A DNA stretch of 64,000 nt from positions 23,473,421 to 23,537,420 of the forward strand of contig CAMZMU010000075.1 in NCBI GenBank assembly GCA_947311845.1. Direction: 5' to 3'. Shown here piece after piece: positions 33,056 to 44,570 of this stretch. The notes under the pieces are model-generated. The model was not told where the DNA came from and did no database searches. It worked only from the letters and a program-made list of their open reading frames with translations. The stretch comes from Poa pratensis (Eukaryota; Streptophyta; Magnoliopsida; Poales; Poaceae). The stretch's first letter is position 1. Each line of letters opens with the position of its first letter. The position numbers and the translations under genes were made by a program.

Positions 33056-34566
33056 ATGCGCCACTTATGTGCCGATCTCACCACCGCAACGTACATCCTT
33101 TTCCCTGTGGGATTCAAATGGGTTTTCGTCCGTAAGAGGAACGAGAACAATGAGGTGGTGAGATATAAAGCAAGGCTTGTAGCCCAAGATTTCACGCAGA
33201 GACCAGGCATTGATTTCAATGAAACATATTCTCCAGTAATGAGTGGTATTACTTTCCGATATCTTATTTCAATGGCAGTACAAAATCGTCTATCTATGCA
33301 GTTGATGGACGTAGTGACCGCTTACCTTTACGGTTCACTTGATTCGGACATATACATGAAAGTTCCCGATGGAGTTTCAGTCCCGAATCCAAACGCAAAA
33401 CGCAACGCATATTGTGTAAAACTAAATAAGTCTTTATATGGCTTAAAACAGTCGGACGCATGTGGTACAACCGACTTAGTGAGTTCCTTTTGAAAAAGGG
33501 ATACTCCAATAATAATGATTGCCCATGTGTTTTCATCAAAAGGTCCGCAACTGGATTTTGCATTATTTCAGTGTATGTTGATGATCTGAACATCATTGGC
33601 AACACACAAGATATTGATGAAGCACGCGAGCACCTCAAGACGGAATTTGAGATGAAGGATTTGGGTAAAACCAAATTTTGCTTGGGATTGCAACTCGAGC
33701 ACCTTCCCTCAGGTATTTTGGTTCATCAAACCGCCTATATCCAGAAAAAATATTGGAGAAATTCAATATGGACAAATCCTATCCATCCAAAACTCCCATG
33801 GCTGTTCGATCTCTAAACATAGAGAAAGATCAATTTAGACCAAGGGGTGATGGAGAAGAGATATTGGACCAGAAGTTCCATATCTCAGTGCTGTTGGAGC
33901 GCTTATGTATCTTGCAATTGCACCAGGCCTGATATTGCATTTGCAGTGAATTTACTAGCTAGACATAGCGCAGCTCCCACTAAACACCATTGGGCAGGAG
34001 TTAATAATATCTTTCGATATCTCCAAGGCACAAAGGATCTTGGCCTATTCTTTCAATTTCAAAAAAATCTGGACATTGATATGATTGGGTATACCGATGC
34101 TGGCTATTTATCAGACCCCCATAATGCCAGATCACAAACCGGTTTTGTGTTCCTACACGGCGGGACAGCCATCTCATGGAAGTCTACCAAACAGACTCTA
34201 GTGGCTACATCCACCAATCATTCTGAAATAATCGCATTATATGAGGCATCACGTGAATGTGTGTGGCTTCGCAGGATGATAAACCACATACAACAATCGT
34301 GTGGTAAAGGTTCTATCGAACTCCAACTATTATCTACGAAGATAATGCTGCTTGTGTTGCTCAGATGCAAACGGGTTACATAAAAGCAATATCACTAAAC
34401 ATATTGCACCTAAATTGTTTTATCCTCATGAATTACAAAAGAGTGGGGATATAAACATCTTGCAAGTAAAATCATGCGATAATCTCGCTGACCTATTCAC
34501 AAAGTCTCTACCAGCTTCAACATTTGAAAAAATATGTTCACGGAATTGGTATGCGACGACTTCGTG
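33056..34566 (+). pseudogene. Copia element 3 RT-RNase H, broken
   Basis: RT pieces: VGFKWVFVRKRNENNE, LMDVVTAYLYGSLD, LNKSLYGLKQS in one frame; YVDDLNIIG and FEMKDLGKTKFCLGLQ in the next (frameshift near 33460); another shift near 33760 and one near 33925. RNase H: DIAFAVNLLAR, GYTDAGYLSDP, TNHSEIIALYEASRECVWLR; the tail DLFTKSLPASTFEK ends at 34566. At least four frame changes. Confidence 0.85.
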
Positions 34567-35033
34567 ATTTGCAAGGATCAGGGGGAGTATCTCTCTGAAT
34601 TATAACCCATTCAAACATTATATTACACTTTTTTCCCTTTTATGAGTTTACTCACATGGTTCTCATCAAGGTTTTTAATGAGGTAATATCTACACAAGAA
34701 TATATGTCATACCTCCTATTTTCCCACCGGGGTTTTTAACGGATGTATACAAGACATATTAATTGTCATCTAAACTTAGCAATGAGTTTTATCCTTTCAA
34801 GGTTTTCTCATATAAGTTATAAAAGAGACGATGATCATTATATGTTGTATCGTTTCTCCTTACTTTTCCCATTGGGTTTTAAAGGAGTTTTCACAACATA
34901 TCAAATACTATTCTCCTCATATTTTTCCCACAGGGTTTTTTGGGGAGTTATTCAACAATTATACGCTTTTGATCAAAGACAAGATTATACATGGAATACA
35001 AGATACAAGAGGAGCACTTTTGTACAGGGGGAG

Positions 35034-35247
35034 TGTTGAGAATCAAAATGTACCCCCTACGGAAACGGAGGGAGCAACCGCTCCAGAACAACCGACATAT
35101 ATATTAGCACGTTTTTCTTATGTACAAGCAACTGCTCTCTTTCTCTCTTGTAATGGCAACTGCCACCTCTTTTGTAACCGTTCCCAATCATGTATAAATA
35201 GGGCTTTGCCCAGATCAATAAAGACAAGTTTCATTCTATTCACAACA
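35034..35247 (+). repeat. 3' LTR of copia element 3
   Basis: One substitution from the 5' copy. Preceded by the purine tract CAGGGGGAG (35025-35033); a second such tract (CAGGGGGAG) sits right after pol near 34578. Confidence 0.93.
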
Positions 35248-35252
35248 GGACT

Positions 35253-35358
35253 GACCGGAGTAGAAGCTCGGCGCCAGAAGCCCAAAAGGCCAAAAATCGC
35301 GTAGTTGTGCCCGATTCATTTCACCAATTGGGACATAACTAGCCCATTTTTTCTATGG
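35253..35358 (+). other. Host flank between copia 3 and the MULE
   Basis: About 100 bp continuing the 3' flank of the LRR gene; no feature seen. Confidence 0.4.
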
Positions 35359-35789
35359 TAGGGAAATGGAAAAAGTATAGATTTCACCCTGAAATCTCGT
35401 TCTCGGGATCAAATTCACCCCAATCTCCAAAACCGATAATTTGTACCCTGAAATGTGACAAACCGGACAAATCACACCCTGTTAGTGGTTTTGAGTGTGA
35501 TTTGGGCGGTTTTGAGTGTGATTTGGGCGGTTTTGGACTTTGAAGACCTTGCTGACCTGGCGGTGACGTGGCGCCGTCCGCTGACGTGGCCGTCACCGCC
35601 CGTTCCTTAGACCACGCGCGCTGCCGTGGTCTTGTTCCGGCCGCCGGAGCGGATACACGCCCTGCCGTGGACGCGAGTGATCGTTCGTCTTCGTCGTCTC
35701 CGGAGCAGAGCAGCAGGCGTCGCTCCGTGTTACTGCACGTGTTCTGAGGAAAGCCGTGCCACCTACCTCGCCGTGCGCCTCCCGTCCCC

Positions 35790-35995
35790 GACCTCCCGCG
35801 CTGGGCACCTCTGCTCACCGGCCTCACGTCCTCGATCTCCCGCCCCGGTCACCGGCGCCTTCGCTCGCCGGCCTCCCGTCCTCGACCTCCCGCCTCGGTC
35901 GCCTTCGCTCGCCGGCCTGCCGTCCCCGACCTCCCGCGCCGGGCTGCTCCCTCGCCGGCCTCCACTCACCGACCTCCCGCGCCGGGGCCCCCGCC
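35790..35995 (+). repeat. GC-rich minisatellite in the MULE
   Basis: Roughly 40-bp units built on CTCGCCGGCCT ... CCGTCC ... CGACCTCCCGCGCCGG, about five imperfect copies. Long open frames across it on both strands are a by-product of the composition. Confidence 0.75.
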
Positions 35996-36235
35996 TAGAC
36001 CTCACGTGACGCCGCGCGCCGCCCATCTCCGCCGTGTCCTGACGCCAGACAACGCCGGCGAGCTTCCGCACTGGAGCTTCTCTCTGCTCGCCGGCCGGAC
36101 GTAGAGCACGCGCGGGTTTGGTTCCATGATCGCTGGTACCCAGTTCAATTGGGTCCACTGCCGCCGGTCCCGGGCTGCCTCCTCGCCGGCCAGGGCACCT
36201 GCCCCTCACCGCCAATGGATCCCTACCATGGCCTG

Positions 36236-36910
36236 TCACCACCACCGGCTCCCCCACCTCCAGCGGCCAGCCTGTCGTGATGCGCCTCCATCCAACCTGC
36301 TCGTCAGTACATAGGCACTGAAAAAGAAGTGCAGGTAAAATAAAAAAGATACATACGCTAGTGGAACTCCTGCAGGTACACAGCAGCCAGTCCACTCCGT
36401 CCTGATCGATTGATGATTCAATAGATTTTGGATTGGCTCAAGCTGGCCGGAAATTGCATACACGGAATCGTACCACGCTTCGTCGCAGATCACTGCAAAA
36501 AAAATTGAAAAAGTTTCAGGTTCTGATCGAGCAAAGCCGGCGACGATCGACCGGAGAACACGAGTGAGGCGATTGGTTTCCTTCTCTTTCTCACCATTTC
36601 CAGCGTCCATCTTGCTGTGCTGCCACTGCAGCTGCTTGAGGTGGAGTGTCACGCCCGACGCCGGCGCCGTCGCGTTGTCGACATGGACGACCCGTGGCGC
36701 GCCGCGAAGCCGGGGCCGCGGATGACCTTCTGGCGGAGCTTCCTCCGTGGCCGAGAGTTTTCTCGACCTCTGCCTCCGCTTCGTCGTCGACTCGCAAGAA
36801 CCCATGGCCGCCGCACTGATCACCACCACCAGGTAAGGGAGGAAAACAAGGTTTGCACCTGGCAGAGTTAGCAATCTGGACTTCTGGAGACGACGAAGAC
36901 CAACGATCAC
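36236..36910 (-). other. Open frame of unknown nature inside the MULE
   Basis: 224 codons on the minus strand. A hydrophobic stretch near the start (LVFLPYLVVVISAAAMG), a basic segment (STTKRRQRSRK) and SIFFAVICDEAWYDSVYAIS in the middle. No known domain recognised. It could be a captured exon plus intron or a chance frame; the GC-rich setting makes chance frames likely. Confidence 0.25.
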
Positions 36911-37246
36911 CGCGCATGCCCCTCCTCGCGCTGCTCGACGGGAACGCCAAGAAGTAGCTACGGTCGACGGCGTCTGGTCCCGTCATGCGTGCTCGCGCTC
37001 GCGTCTGGTCCCACATCGTCGGGGCCACGTCAGCCCAGATTTGCGCCACGTCAGCCCGCCACGTCAACGAGCAATACACCCAAATTTGCCCAAAACCGCC
37101 CCAAATCGAACAAAAACCACCTTAGAGTGTGATTTGTCCGGTATTGTAAATTTCAGGGTTAAAATTATCCGGTTTTAGAGATTGGGGTGAAATGTATCCC
37201 GAAGGTGAGATTTCAGGGTGAAATCTATACTTTTCCCTAGGGAAAT

Positions 37247-37409
37247 AGACAGCCCTCTTGGTTTCTACAGTTTAGCCATTTCCAGCCCACAACTGAGGAA
37301 GCCTTGTTTTCTGTATAATTTGCGCTAGTACATACCCATCAATGGCCAAGTTGAAACTACTACTTTTTTTTAGGAAACAGAGTACAAACGCAAACGGTCA
37401 CAGACACGG
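37247..37409. other. Host spacer between MULE and hAT
   Basis: About 160 bp, no gene; ends in the hAT target site AGACACGG (37402-37409). Confidence 0.4.
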
Positions 37410-38808
37410 CAGTTGCGGATCCAGGGAAAAAAGGGACTGGGGGTATCCATATATAGAAAAGTCATCAACATTTTTTTGAGAAATAAAATAACAGCACATA
37501 ACTACATAAAGCTTATAAACGTCCAAATATGATATATATATATATATATATAGCAGTTTTCTCATAATTAATAAAACACTTCATCCAATAGCAATATGAC
37601 AACTTTACTAATAAAGTGAACAAACCTTTTTGGATAAAAAGACTATATCCAAATACTTCATATGTCGCAAAAATGAGAATATTATTTGTCGTGCAAATAA
37701 ATGTTGTTACCTGCGAAGAGAAAACACATGTTATGATTAGCCATGCAAATACTAATGGAGGTGATGAATATAGAAAAGGTGTACGATATTTAACCATATT
37801 ACATTTCATTTCTTTCACGGCGATTTTTCATCTTATGGAAACGATCCACAATCACTTCATTAGTAACAGGGTTCAACGATCCCTTTTCCACATAGCAAAC
37901 GAGGCTATGGCTCAAATAGTGATCACCAATTTTGTTACGCAAAGCGTTCTTCACAATCTTTATGGCGAAAAATATCTCTCTACGGTGGCATTGGCAACAG
38001 GAAGAGTTAGTGCTAACTTCAAAAGCCGAATTACATAGTAGTAGCAAGCAACCAGAAAAGTAAGAATGGTAAAATATTGGTCATGCTAGCTGGATTACAT
38101 TAGCATAGAAAATTACCAAATCCTAAAAATTGGGTCACGGGTAGTATACTAATAAATTAGTGCTGCAAAAATAAATGAGGAATTGAGGACCACGGTACTT
38201 GTAAGGATTCTATTTGATTTTTACAAGGGAAACACGCAATTTGCGTGCTCTAAAAAAAATTACACGGAAAAGATCAAAGATAACCAGAATAAAAAGACTG
38301 TATCAAAAATTGAAAAGCCTGAATGTTTATCGGTTGAGATGAGAGTTTACCTTGGGCATATATTTGGGGAATAGGCCACATATCGACGCGGAGGCGGCGC
38401 CGGCCAGCCGGTTTGTTGGGCACACGGCGGACTGGCGGTGGCGGAGGGCAGCCACGATCGTCGAAGAAGTCGAGCAGACTAGGGCACGACGCTCGCCTGC
38501 TCTGCTCTCGTTTTCTAGTCTCCAGACACGAAGCGGCGGAGGTTCGCTTGGCTGGATCGTGTTACTCGATTGTGATATGCACAATGTAGGCCTGTAAAGG
38601 ATTAAAGACACGAGAAACTGGCCTAGCAAGTTCACAAGGATTACTTTCTTAATGGGCTTTCACAAATAAGGCTGGGCCTGAGGGAGTGGGGGCGCTGGTA
38701 CTGGGCTGACCGGGGGCATTTGCTTTAATCGTATCGGACATCTATACGTACTAGTGAAAATTGACTGGGGCCAATGCCCCCACTCGGCATAACGTGCGTC
38801 TGCCCCTG
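37410..38808 (-). mobile_element. hAT transposon with decayed transposase C-terminus
   Basis: 1399 bp. Left end CAGTTGCGGATCCA, right end (reverse complement) CAGGGGCAGACGCA. Target duplication AGACACGG / AGACACGC (37402-37409; 38809-38816), 7 of 8 matching. An (AT)n run sits at about 37531-37551. It encodes a hATC remnant on the minus strand. Confidence 0.8.
37790..38047 (-). pseudogene. hAT transposase dimerisation domain (hATC) remnant
   Basis: The minus-strand frame has KIVKNALRNKIGDHYLSHSL, VCYVEKGSLN and IVDRFHKMKNRR, the characteristic C-terminal hATC pattern of TTF-type plant hAT transposases (IVK-LRN-MGD, ML-L---E). The preceding VER(I/S)FS part is out of frame. Zinc-finger and catalytic regions are absent or unrecognisable, so the element is a deletion derivative. 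Confidence 0.7.
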
Positions 38809-38816
38809 AGACACGC

Positions 38817-39199
38817 CCATAGTTAAAACTTAAAACTACTACTCAACAATTGAGTAGAGAAGATCATACACTTGACCATGTGGCATACGTTGTCAGCAAT
38901 CTTCTTTCATGACACGTGCTTGAGAAGATCATACACTTGGCTACTTGAAGTTTGGATACACCGAGACAAGACAAAGAGAATCCCTGATGCACATTTGTTT
39001 TAGCATTCCTCATGAACAATTGGCTAATACATGACAACTTTCATGCGCTTTCTAGATGATAAACAGTTTTTCTAACTATTTCTGCATCCATCAATTCTTA
39101 TTAGCGAAAAATAATTCTTACTGCGTGCATTAGTTCTTACTAAATTCTTATTTTGAGTCAAGAAAATAATACGATGATCTTCTCGACGACGATTTGCAG
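38817..39199 (+). other. AT-rich sequence, probably intron of the kinase fragment
   Basis: No ORF; ends TTTGCAG, a good splice acceptor just before the kinase exon at 39200. A repeated phrase AGAAGATCATACACTTG occurs twice (about 38858 and 38921). Confidence 0.45.
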
Positions 39200-39361
39200 G
39201 CTCCATAGAGAGCAGCCAAGCCCCACTTGATTGGCCGGCACGCCTTCACATCGCTGCCAAGGTCGCCGACGGCATGGCCTTCATGCACTCTGCCATGCGC
39301 GGCCACGGTGCGAGCTCCTACTCCTCGTCCTCCAACTCCTCCTCGTCTGACAGCGCGGGGG
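39200..39361 (+). pseudogene. Receptor-like kinase exon fragment (kinase subdomain VI start)
   Basis: After a TTTGCAG acceptor the frame reads GS-IESSQAPLDWPARLHIAA then KVADGMAFMH, the region just before the catalytic loop of plant LRR receptor kinases of the inactive/pollen-receptor type, followed by a Ser-rich loop (SYSSSSNSSSSDSAG). The catalytic loop that should follow is missing: the sequence passes into a truncated Athila LTR at about 39360 through the shared words GCGGCTGGAGA. Same strand and same receptor family as the LRR ectodomain at 26547, so they may be two parts of one gene torn apart by insertions (inference). Confidence 0.65.
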
Positions 39362-39715
39362 CGGCTGGAGACGCCCGTAGGGCCCACACCACCCCACGGC
39401 GCGGTTGGGGGGGCCCGCGCCGCCCCATGGTGTGGCTGGCTCGTGGCTCCCCTCCGTCTCTCCTTTGGACTCCGTGTACGTGTTGGAAAAATAGGAGGTT
39501 CTGTCCAAGTTTCGTCCAATTCCGAGAATATTTCCAGACTAGCTTTTCTGGAATACAAAAACAGCAGAAAACAGGAACTGGCACTGTGGCATCTTGTTAA
39601 TAGGTTAGTCCCAGAAAATGCATAAAAATGCTATGAAGTGTATATAAAACATGTAACAATTGGTATAATATCAACATGGAACATCAGAAATTATAGATAC
39701 GTTTGAGACGTATCA
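39359..39715 (-). repeat. Truncated 3' LTR of Athila-like element 2
   Basis: Matches 45800-46148. The other ~1.2 kb of the LTR are deleted together with part of the kinase exon. The purine tract (CTAAGCTTGGGGATGCT on the minus strand, 39716-39732) borders its start. Confidence 0.88.
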
Positions 39716-40305
39716 AGCATCCCCAAGCTTAGTTCTACTCGTCCTCGAGTAGGTAAAACGATAAAAACAAAATAATTTCTGAGGTGACATGCTACAATCA
39801 TAATCTTGATCAAATAGTATTGTAAAGCACATGTTATGAATGAAGTGATCCAGGTCAATGGTCTATAGTTTGCTAGCAAGTAGATAATGAGCAAACAACT
39901 GAATCATATAAGCAAAAACTTTTCATGAATAGTACTTTCGAGACAAGCATCAAAGAGTTTTGCATAAGAGTTAACTCATAAAGCAATAGATTCTAAGTAA
40001 AAGGTATTTAACCAACACAAAGGAAGATTTAAGCTTCAGCAATTGCTTTCAACTTTCAACATATATATCTCATGGATATTTGTCAACACAAAGCAATATA
40101 ATAAGTGCAATATACAAGCATATAAAAATTGTTGCACCAAAGTTGACACTAGTGTTTGCTTCTAGATAGAAAGAAGTAGGAAAACTGACTCAACATAAAA
40201 GTAAAAGAAAGGCCCTTCGCAGAGGGAAGCAGGGATTAAATCATGTGCTAGAGCTTTTTAAGTTTTTGAAATCATAAAGAGAGTAAAAATAAGTTTTGGA
40301 GGTGT

Positions 40306-40506
40306 TTGTTAATTGTCAACGAATCAGAAAATGGAAAGTACAATATGACCCCTGCCAACCAGACTTTTAAGAGCGGCTCCCATGAAGGACGTTATTTCTA
40401 CCAGCAAGGCAGATCATCCCTCTTCTCTTTTGTTTACACATGCAGATATTTCACTGTTTGTCATTGCTTGACTGATAAATCAGGGCAAAAATGTGAAGAG
40501 AATTAA
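40306..40506 (+). other. Antisense conserved ORF A (copy 2)
   Basis: Runs against the direction of its element. Shares QTFKSGSHEGRYFYQQGR-SSLF with 7768-7977. Starts at a TTG-type codon; the first residues differ by a frameshift between copies. Unknown function. Confidence 0.45.
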
Positions 40507-40692
40507 GCGGTTAAAGTTGTAATTAATTGGGACTGGGCACCCCATTTGCCAGCTCTTTTTGCAAAATTAATGGATAAGCGGATGTATATGCCGCTAGTCC
40601 GGTGGTAAAGTCTGTTTGACAGTTGACATAAAGACATCCACCCCGTCCTCATGAGCTTGGTAAACATTGACACAAAATAGGAGTAATAATTT

Positions 40693-40923
40693 TTGAATAG
40701 TTTAAAGGTAGCACATGAAAAATTTACTTGGAATGGCAAGGAAATACCACATATAGGTAGTTATGGTGGACACAGATGGCATGGATTTTGGCTCAAGGTT
40801 TTGGATGCACGAGAAGCATTCCCTCTCAGTACAGAGTTTAGGCTAGCAAGGTTATTTGAAGCAAACACAGGATATCAACCGACACAGCAAGACTTATATG
40901 AAAACATATTGCAAGCATTATAA
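40693..40923 (+). other. Antisense conserved ORF B (copy 2, intact)
   Basis: 76 codons antisense to the element: LKVAHEKFTWNGKEIPHIGS, YGGHRWHGFWLKVLDAREAF, then EANTGYQPTQQDLYENILQ. No ATG start, so it would be a 3' exon or part of a fused frame. It aligns with 7383-7589 at about the same distance from the 3' LTR (1.0 kb). I do not recognise a family. Confidence 0.5.
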
Positions 40924-42280
40924 GACTCTACACTGTCTTCCTTGTTAACCAAACCCTTTTACTAGAAAATATCTAGACCTTAGAGATACCAATCATGCAA
41001 ACCAAATTTCAACGAGCTTTACGGTAGTTCTTCATTAATAGGTTTTAACTACATGATACAAAAGCTTAAACATGAACTACTTGATAACTCAAAACAATTG
41101 ACAAGTATCAAATTATCCAATACAGTGATCTACAAGAATATGTAAGCTTTTTCCATTATACCATCTACCACATGCAACATTTTCTGTTCCAACCAAACAC
41201 CAATCAATTTATTTCAACATAAACTCTCCAAACAATTATAAGTGAAGCAAGAGAGTACTTTCTTTAAAAGAACTAACAGCTCTGAATAAGAGATGCATGC
41301 AAAACAGGAGCTAAAAGCATAGCAATAGCTAGATAAGAATACTCAACAAGTATAAGTGAAGAATAGGAGTATTCATATGAAAAAGCGGAGCGTGTCTCTC
41401 TCCCAATCAAGAATGCTAGGGTCCAATCAAGTTGACCATAAGAAAAATAAAATACTGAAAATAAAAGCACACAGACGCTCCAAGTAAAGCACATATGATG
41501 TGAAAGAATTAAAATATAGTTTCACTAGAGATGACCTGATAAGTTGCTGATGAAGAAGGGGATGCCTTGGGCATCCCCAAGCTTAGACGCTTGAGTCTTC
41601 TTGAAATATGCTGGGGTGATCCATGGGAGCATCCCCAAGCTTAAGCTCTTCACTCTTCTTGATCACATTATATCATCCTTCTCTCTTGACCCTTGAAAAC
41701 TTCCGCCACACCAAACTCAGAGTAATTCTCATTAGAGGGTTAGTGCACAATCAAAAACTCACATGTTCTATAAGGACACAAACATGACCGTTACTTTTAA
41801 CATTAACTACTGCCACTGATGTTATGTGAAGCTCTTCACCCTAAAAAAGAATTCCACTCAACACTAGTAAAAGAGAGAATGCGAAAAATAAAAGACAGAA
41901 TCTGTCTAAACAGAACAGTCCGTAAAGACGAATTTTTTCGAGGCACTTACGTTGCTCAGATCGAAAAACTTTAAACTAACGAAAGATGCGTACATATCTG
42001 AGGATCACGCACAAAAATTTGCAGATTTAGATTTTACAGAATTAAAACGGTGAACAGCAGAAATCTGTTCCTGCGCAGAAATCCAAATCTAGCATCATCT
42101 TCCTATTAGAGGCAATACTTGGCACAACAATGCGATAAAATAAAGATACAAAGGAATTGTTACAGAAGTAAACAACTCCTTGACTCAAAAAGAAAAGAAA
42201 AATTGCAGAAATAAAATAATGGGTTGTCTCCCATAAGCGCTTTTCTTTAACGCCTTTCAGCTAGGCGCAGAAAGTAAGAA
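40924..42280 (-). other. Non-coding 3' region of Athila-like element 2
   Basis: AT-rich, no RT or integrase trace. Two purine-tract-like repeats (AAGCTTGGGGATGC on the minus strand) at 41573-41586 and 41629-41642 echo the true tract. Confidence 0.6.
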
Positions 42281-44369
42281 TCAAGTGTTTCCAAGTGATG
42301 AAGCATCAACAGAATAATTTGCTCTAACAATAGAATCAAAAGGTAACTTCATCTTCTTTCTAGGGAAGTGTTCCATACCTTTCTTGAGTGGGAATTGATA
42401 TTTAATATTCCCCTCTCTCATATCAATAATAGCACCAACAGTTCTAAGAAAAGGTCTTCCCAAAACAATAGGACAAGAAGCATTGCATTCAATATCCAAA
42501 ACAACAAAATCAACGGGGACAAGGTTATTGTTAACCATTATAAAAACATCATCAACTCTCCCCAAAGGTTTCTTTATAGTATTATCAGCAAGGTGAACAT
42601 CCAAATAACAGTGTTCCAAAGGTGCTAAATCAAGCATATCATAAGTTTCTTAGGCATAACAGAAATACTAGCACCAAGATCACATAAAGCATTGCAATCA
42701 AAATCATTCACCTTCATTTTAATGATGGGCTCCCAACCATCTTCTAACTTCCTAGGGATAGAAGCTTCATGTTTTAATTTCTCTTCCCTAACTTGCATGA
42801 GAGCATTAGTAATATGTTTAGTAAAAGCCATGTTTATAGCACTAGCATTAGGACTTCTAGCTAGCTTTTGCAAGAACTTAATTACTTCAGAAATATTGCA
42901 ACCATCAAAATCAAAATCATTATTATCAAAGTAATGGGACCATTGTCTCCCATCTCGAAAAATTTCAGCACTTTTATCAGGAACAGTTTCAGTGTTTTCA
43001 GGCAATTTTAAACGTTTTGCAACAGAAGTAGAGACATTGCCAACACCAATTACTTTACCATTGATAGTAGGAGGTTTGTTAACACTTGAGTTTATAGCAT
43101 TTTCAGTAGTAGTAATAGTATAAACTCTAGCAATACTATTCTTTTTAGCAATTTCATCCTCTCTTGCCCACCTAGCATGTAAATCAGCTAACATCCTCAC
43201 ATTATTATCAATTTTAACTTGTATAGCATTGAGAGTTTTGCTCTCTTTAACATCATGAGGCATAGTTTTAATTTTTAACAAATCAACATCAAGAGCAAGA
43301 CTATCAACTTTAGAGGCAAGAACATCAATTTTCCCAAACTTTTCCTCAACAGATTTATTGAAAGCAGTTTGTGTACTAATAAAATCCTTAAGCATGACTT
43401 CAAGATCAGAGGGTACACTCTTATTATTGTTGTAGGAATTACCATAAGAATTAACATAACCATTGCCACTATTAAAAGGATAGGGCTTATAATTGTTATT
43501 ACCAAAATTATTCCTATAAGCATTGTTGTTGAAGTTATTATTTTTAATGAAGTTCACATCAACATGCTCTTCTTGAGCAACCAAAGAAGCTAAAGGAACA
43601 TTATTTGGATCAACATGCATTTTTCCATTTGTAAGCATAGACATAATAGTATCAATCTTATCACTCAAGGAAGAGATTTCTTCAACAGAATTTACCTTCT
43701 TACCTTGTGGAGCTCTTTCGGTGTGCCATTCAGAATAATTTATCATCATATCATCAAGAAGCTTTGTTGCAGCACCCAAAGTGATGGACATAAAGGTACC
43801 TCCAGAGGCCGAATCCAATAGGTTTCTTGAAGAAAAATTTAGTCCTGCATAAAAGGTTTGGATGATCATCCAAGCAGTCAGTCCATGGGTGGGACAATTC
43901 TTTACCAATGATTTCATTCTCTCCCAAGCTTGAGCAACATGCTCATTATCAAATTGTTTGAAATTCATAATGCTACTTCTCAAAGATATATCTTAGCAGG
44001 AGGATAATATTTTCCTATGAAAGCATCTTTGCATTTAGTCCATGAATCAATACTATTTCTAGTCAAAGATAGCAACCATTCTTTAGCACGTCCTCTCAAA
44101 GAGAAAGGAAAAAGTTTCAGTTTAATAATATCACCATCTACATCCTTATACTTTTGCATCTCACAAAGTTCAACAAAATTATTAAGGTGAGCAGCAGCAT
44201 CATCAGTACTAACACCAGAGAATTGCTCTTTCATAACAAGATTTAAAAGTGCAGGTTTAATTTCATAGAATTCTGCGTTAGAAGCAGGTGGAGCAATAGG
44301 TGTACTAATGAAATCATTGTTGTTCGTGCTAGTGAAATCACACAACTTAGTGTTCTCAGGGGTACTCAT
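42281..44369 (-). pseudogene. Gag-protease of Athila-like element 2 with two frameshifts
   Basis: Starts MSTPENTKLCDF. The Gag domain runs to about residue 250 (FSGVSTDDAAAHLNNFVELC; KLKLFPFSLRGRAKEWLLSL; KYYPP; AQAWERMKSLVKNCPTHGL). An Asn-rich spacer (NNNFNNNAYRNNFGNNNYK) follows, then a long linker and the protease (CDLGASISVMPK; CPIVLGRPFL). The frame breaks near 43990 (an extra TA in an ATATAT run) and near 42640 (one T lost); otherwise it is open to TGA-free end at 42281. No CCHC finger. Absence of downstream RT means Pol must come in trans. Confidence 0.85.
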
Positions 44370-44541
44370 TTTAGCAAAATTAAAACAAAACAGAAAGATA
44401 ACAACTTGAAAATAAAAGTAACTAATTTTTTGTGTTTTTGATAAATAAAGCAAACAAGACTAAATAAAAATAAACTAAGCAAGACAATAACAAAGTAAAG
44501 AGATTGGAAGCGTGAAACTCCCCTTGCAGAAATCCTCTTGC

Positions 44542-44559
44542 TCCCCGGCAACGGCGCCA
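44542..44559 (-). promoter_or_regulatory. tRNA-Asp primer site of element 2
   Basis: TGGCGCCGTTGCCGGGGA on the minus strand, same as at 1211-1228, 11 bases from the LTR end. Confidence 0.9.
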
Positions 44560-44570
44560 GAAAAAGTGCT

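Larger units (their letters stand above)
27453..35247 (+). mobile_element. Young copia element 3 (7.8 kb) with perfect TSD
   Basis: LTRs 27453-27666 and 35034-35247 (214 bp each) differ at one base (C to T in a CpG near 27468). The 5-bp duplication GGACT flanks it exactly (27448-27452; 35248-35252). It is inserted downstream of the LRR ORF. Pol has copia order PR-IN-RT-RH and is of the Tnt1/Tork style (inference). The interior is heavily broken despite LTR identity, and a GC-rich foreign ORF fills the first 2 kb. Confidence 0.95.
35368..37237. mobile_element. Mutator-like element (MULE) with ~200-bp TIRs
   Basis: 1870 bp. Left end GGAAAAAGTATAGATTTCAC; right end is its inverted copy (GGGAAAAGTATAGATTTCAC on the minus strand); similarity extends inward about 200 bp to GACGTGGCG-type repeats. 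The 9-bp target duplication TAGGGAAAT is perfect (35359-35367; 37238-37246), the MULE signature. No transposase seen, so it is non-autonomous. The GC-rich interior may be captured host DNA (Pack-MULE-like), but I cannot name a source gene. Confidence 0.9.

Noticed and set aside
35626..36009. Proline/arginine-rich frames in the MULE as a gene
   Set aside because: They follow the 40-bp minisatellite and are open in several frames at once, so composition explains them.
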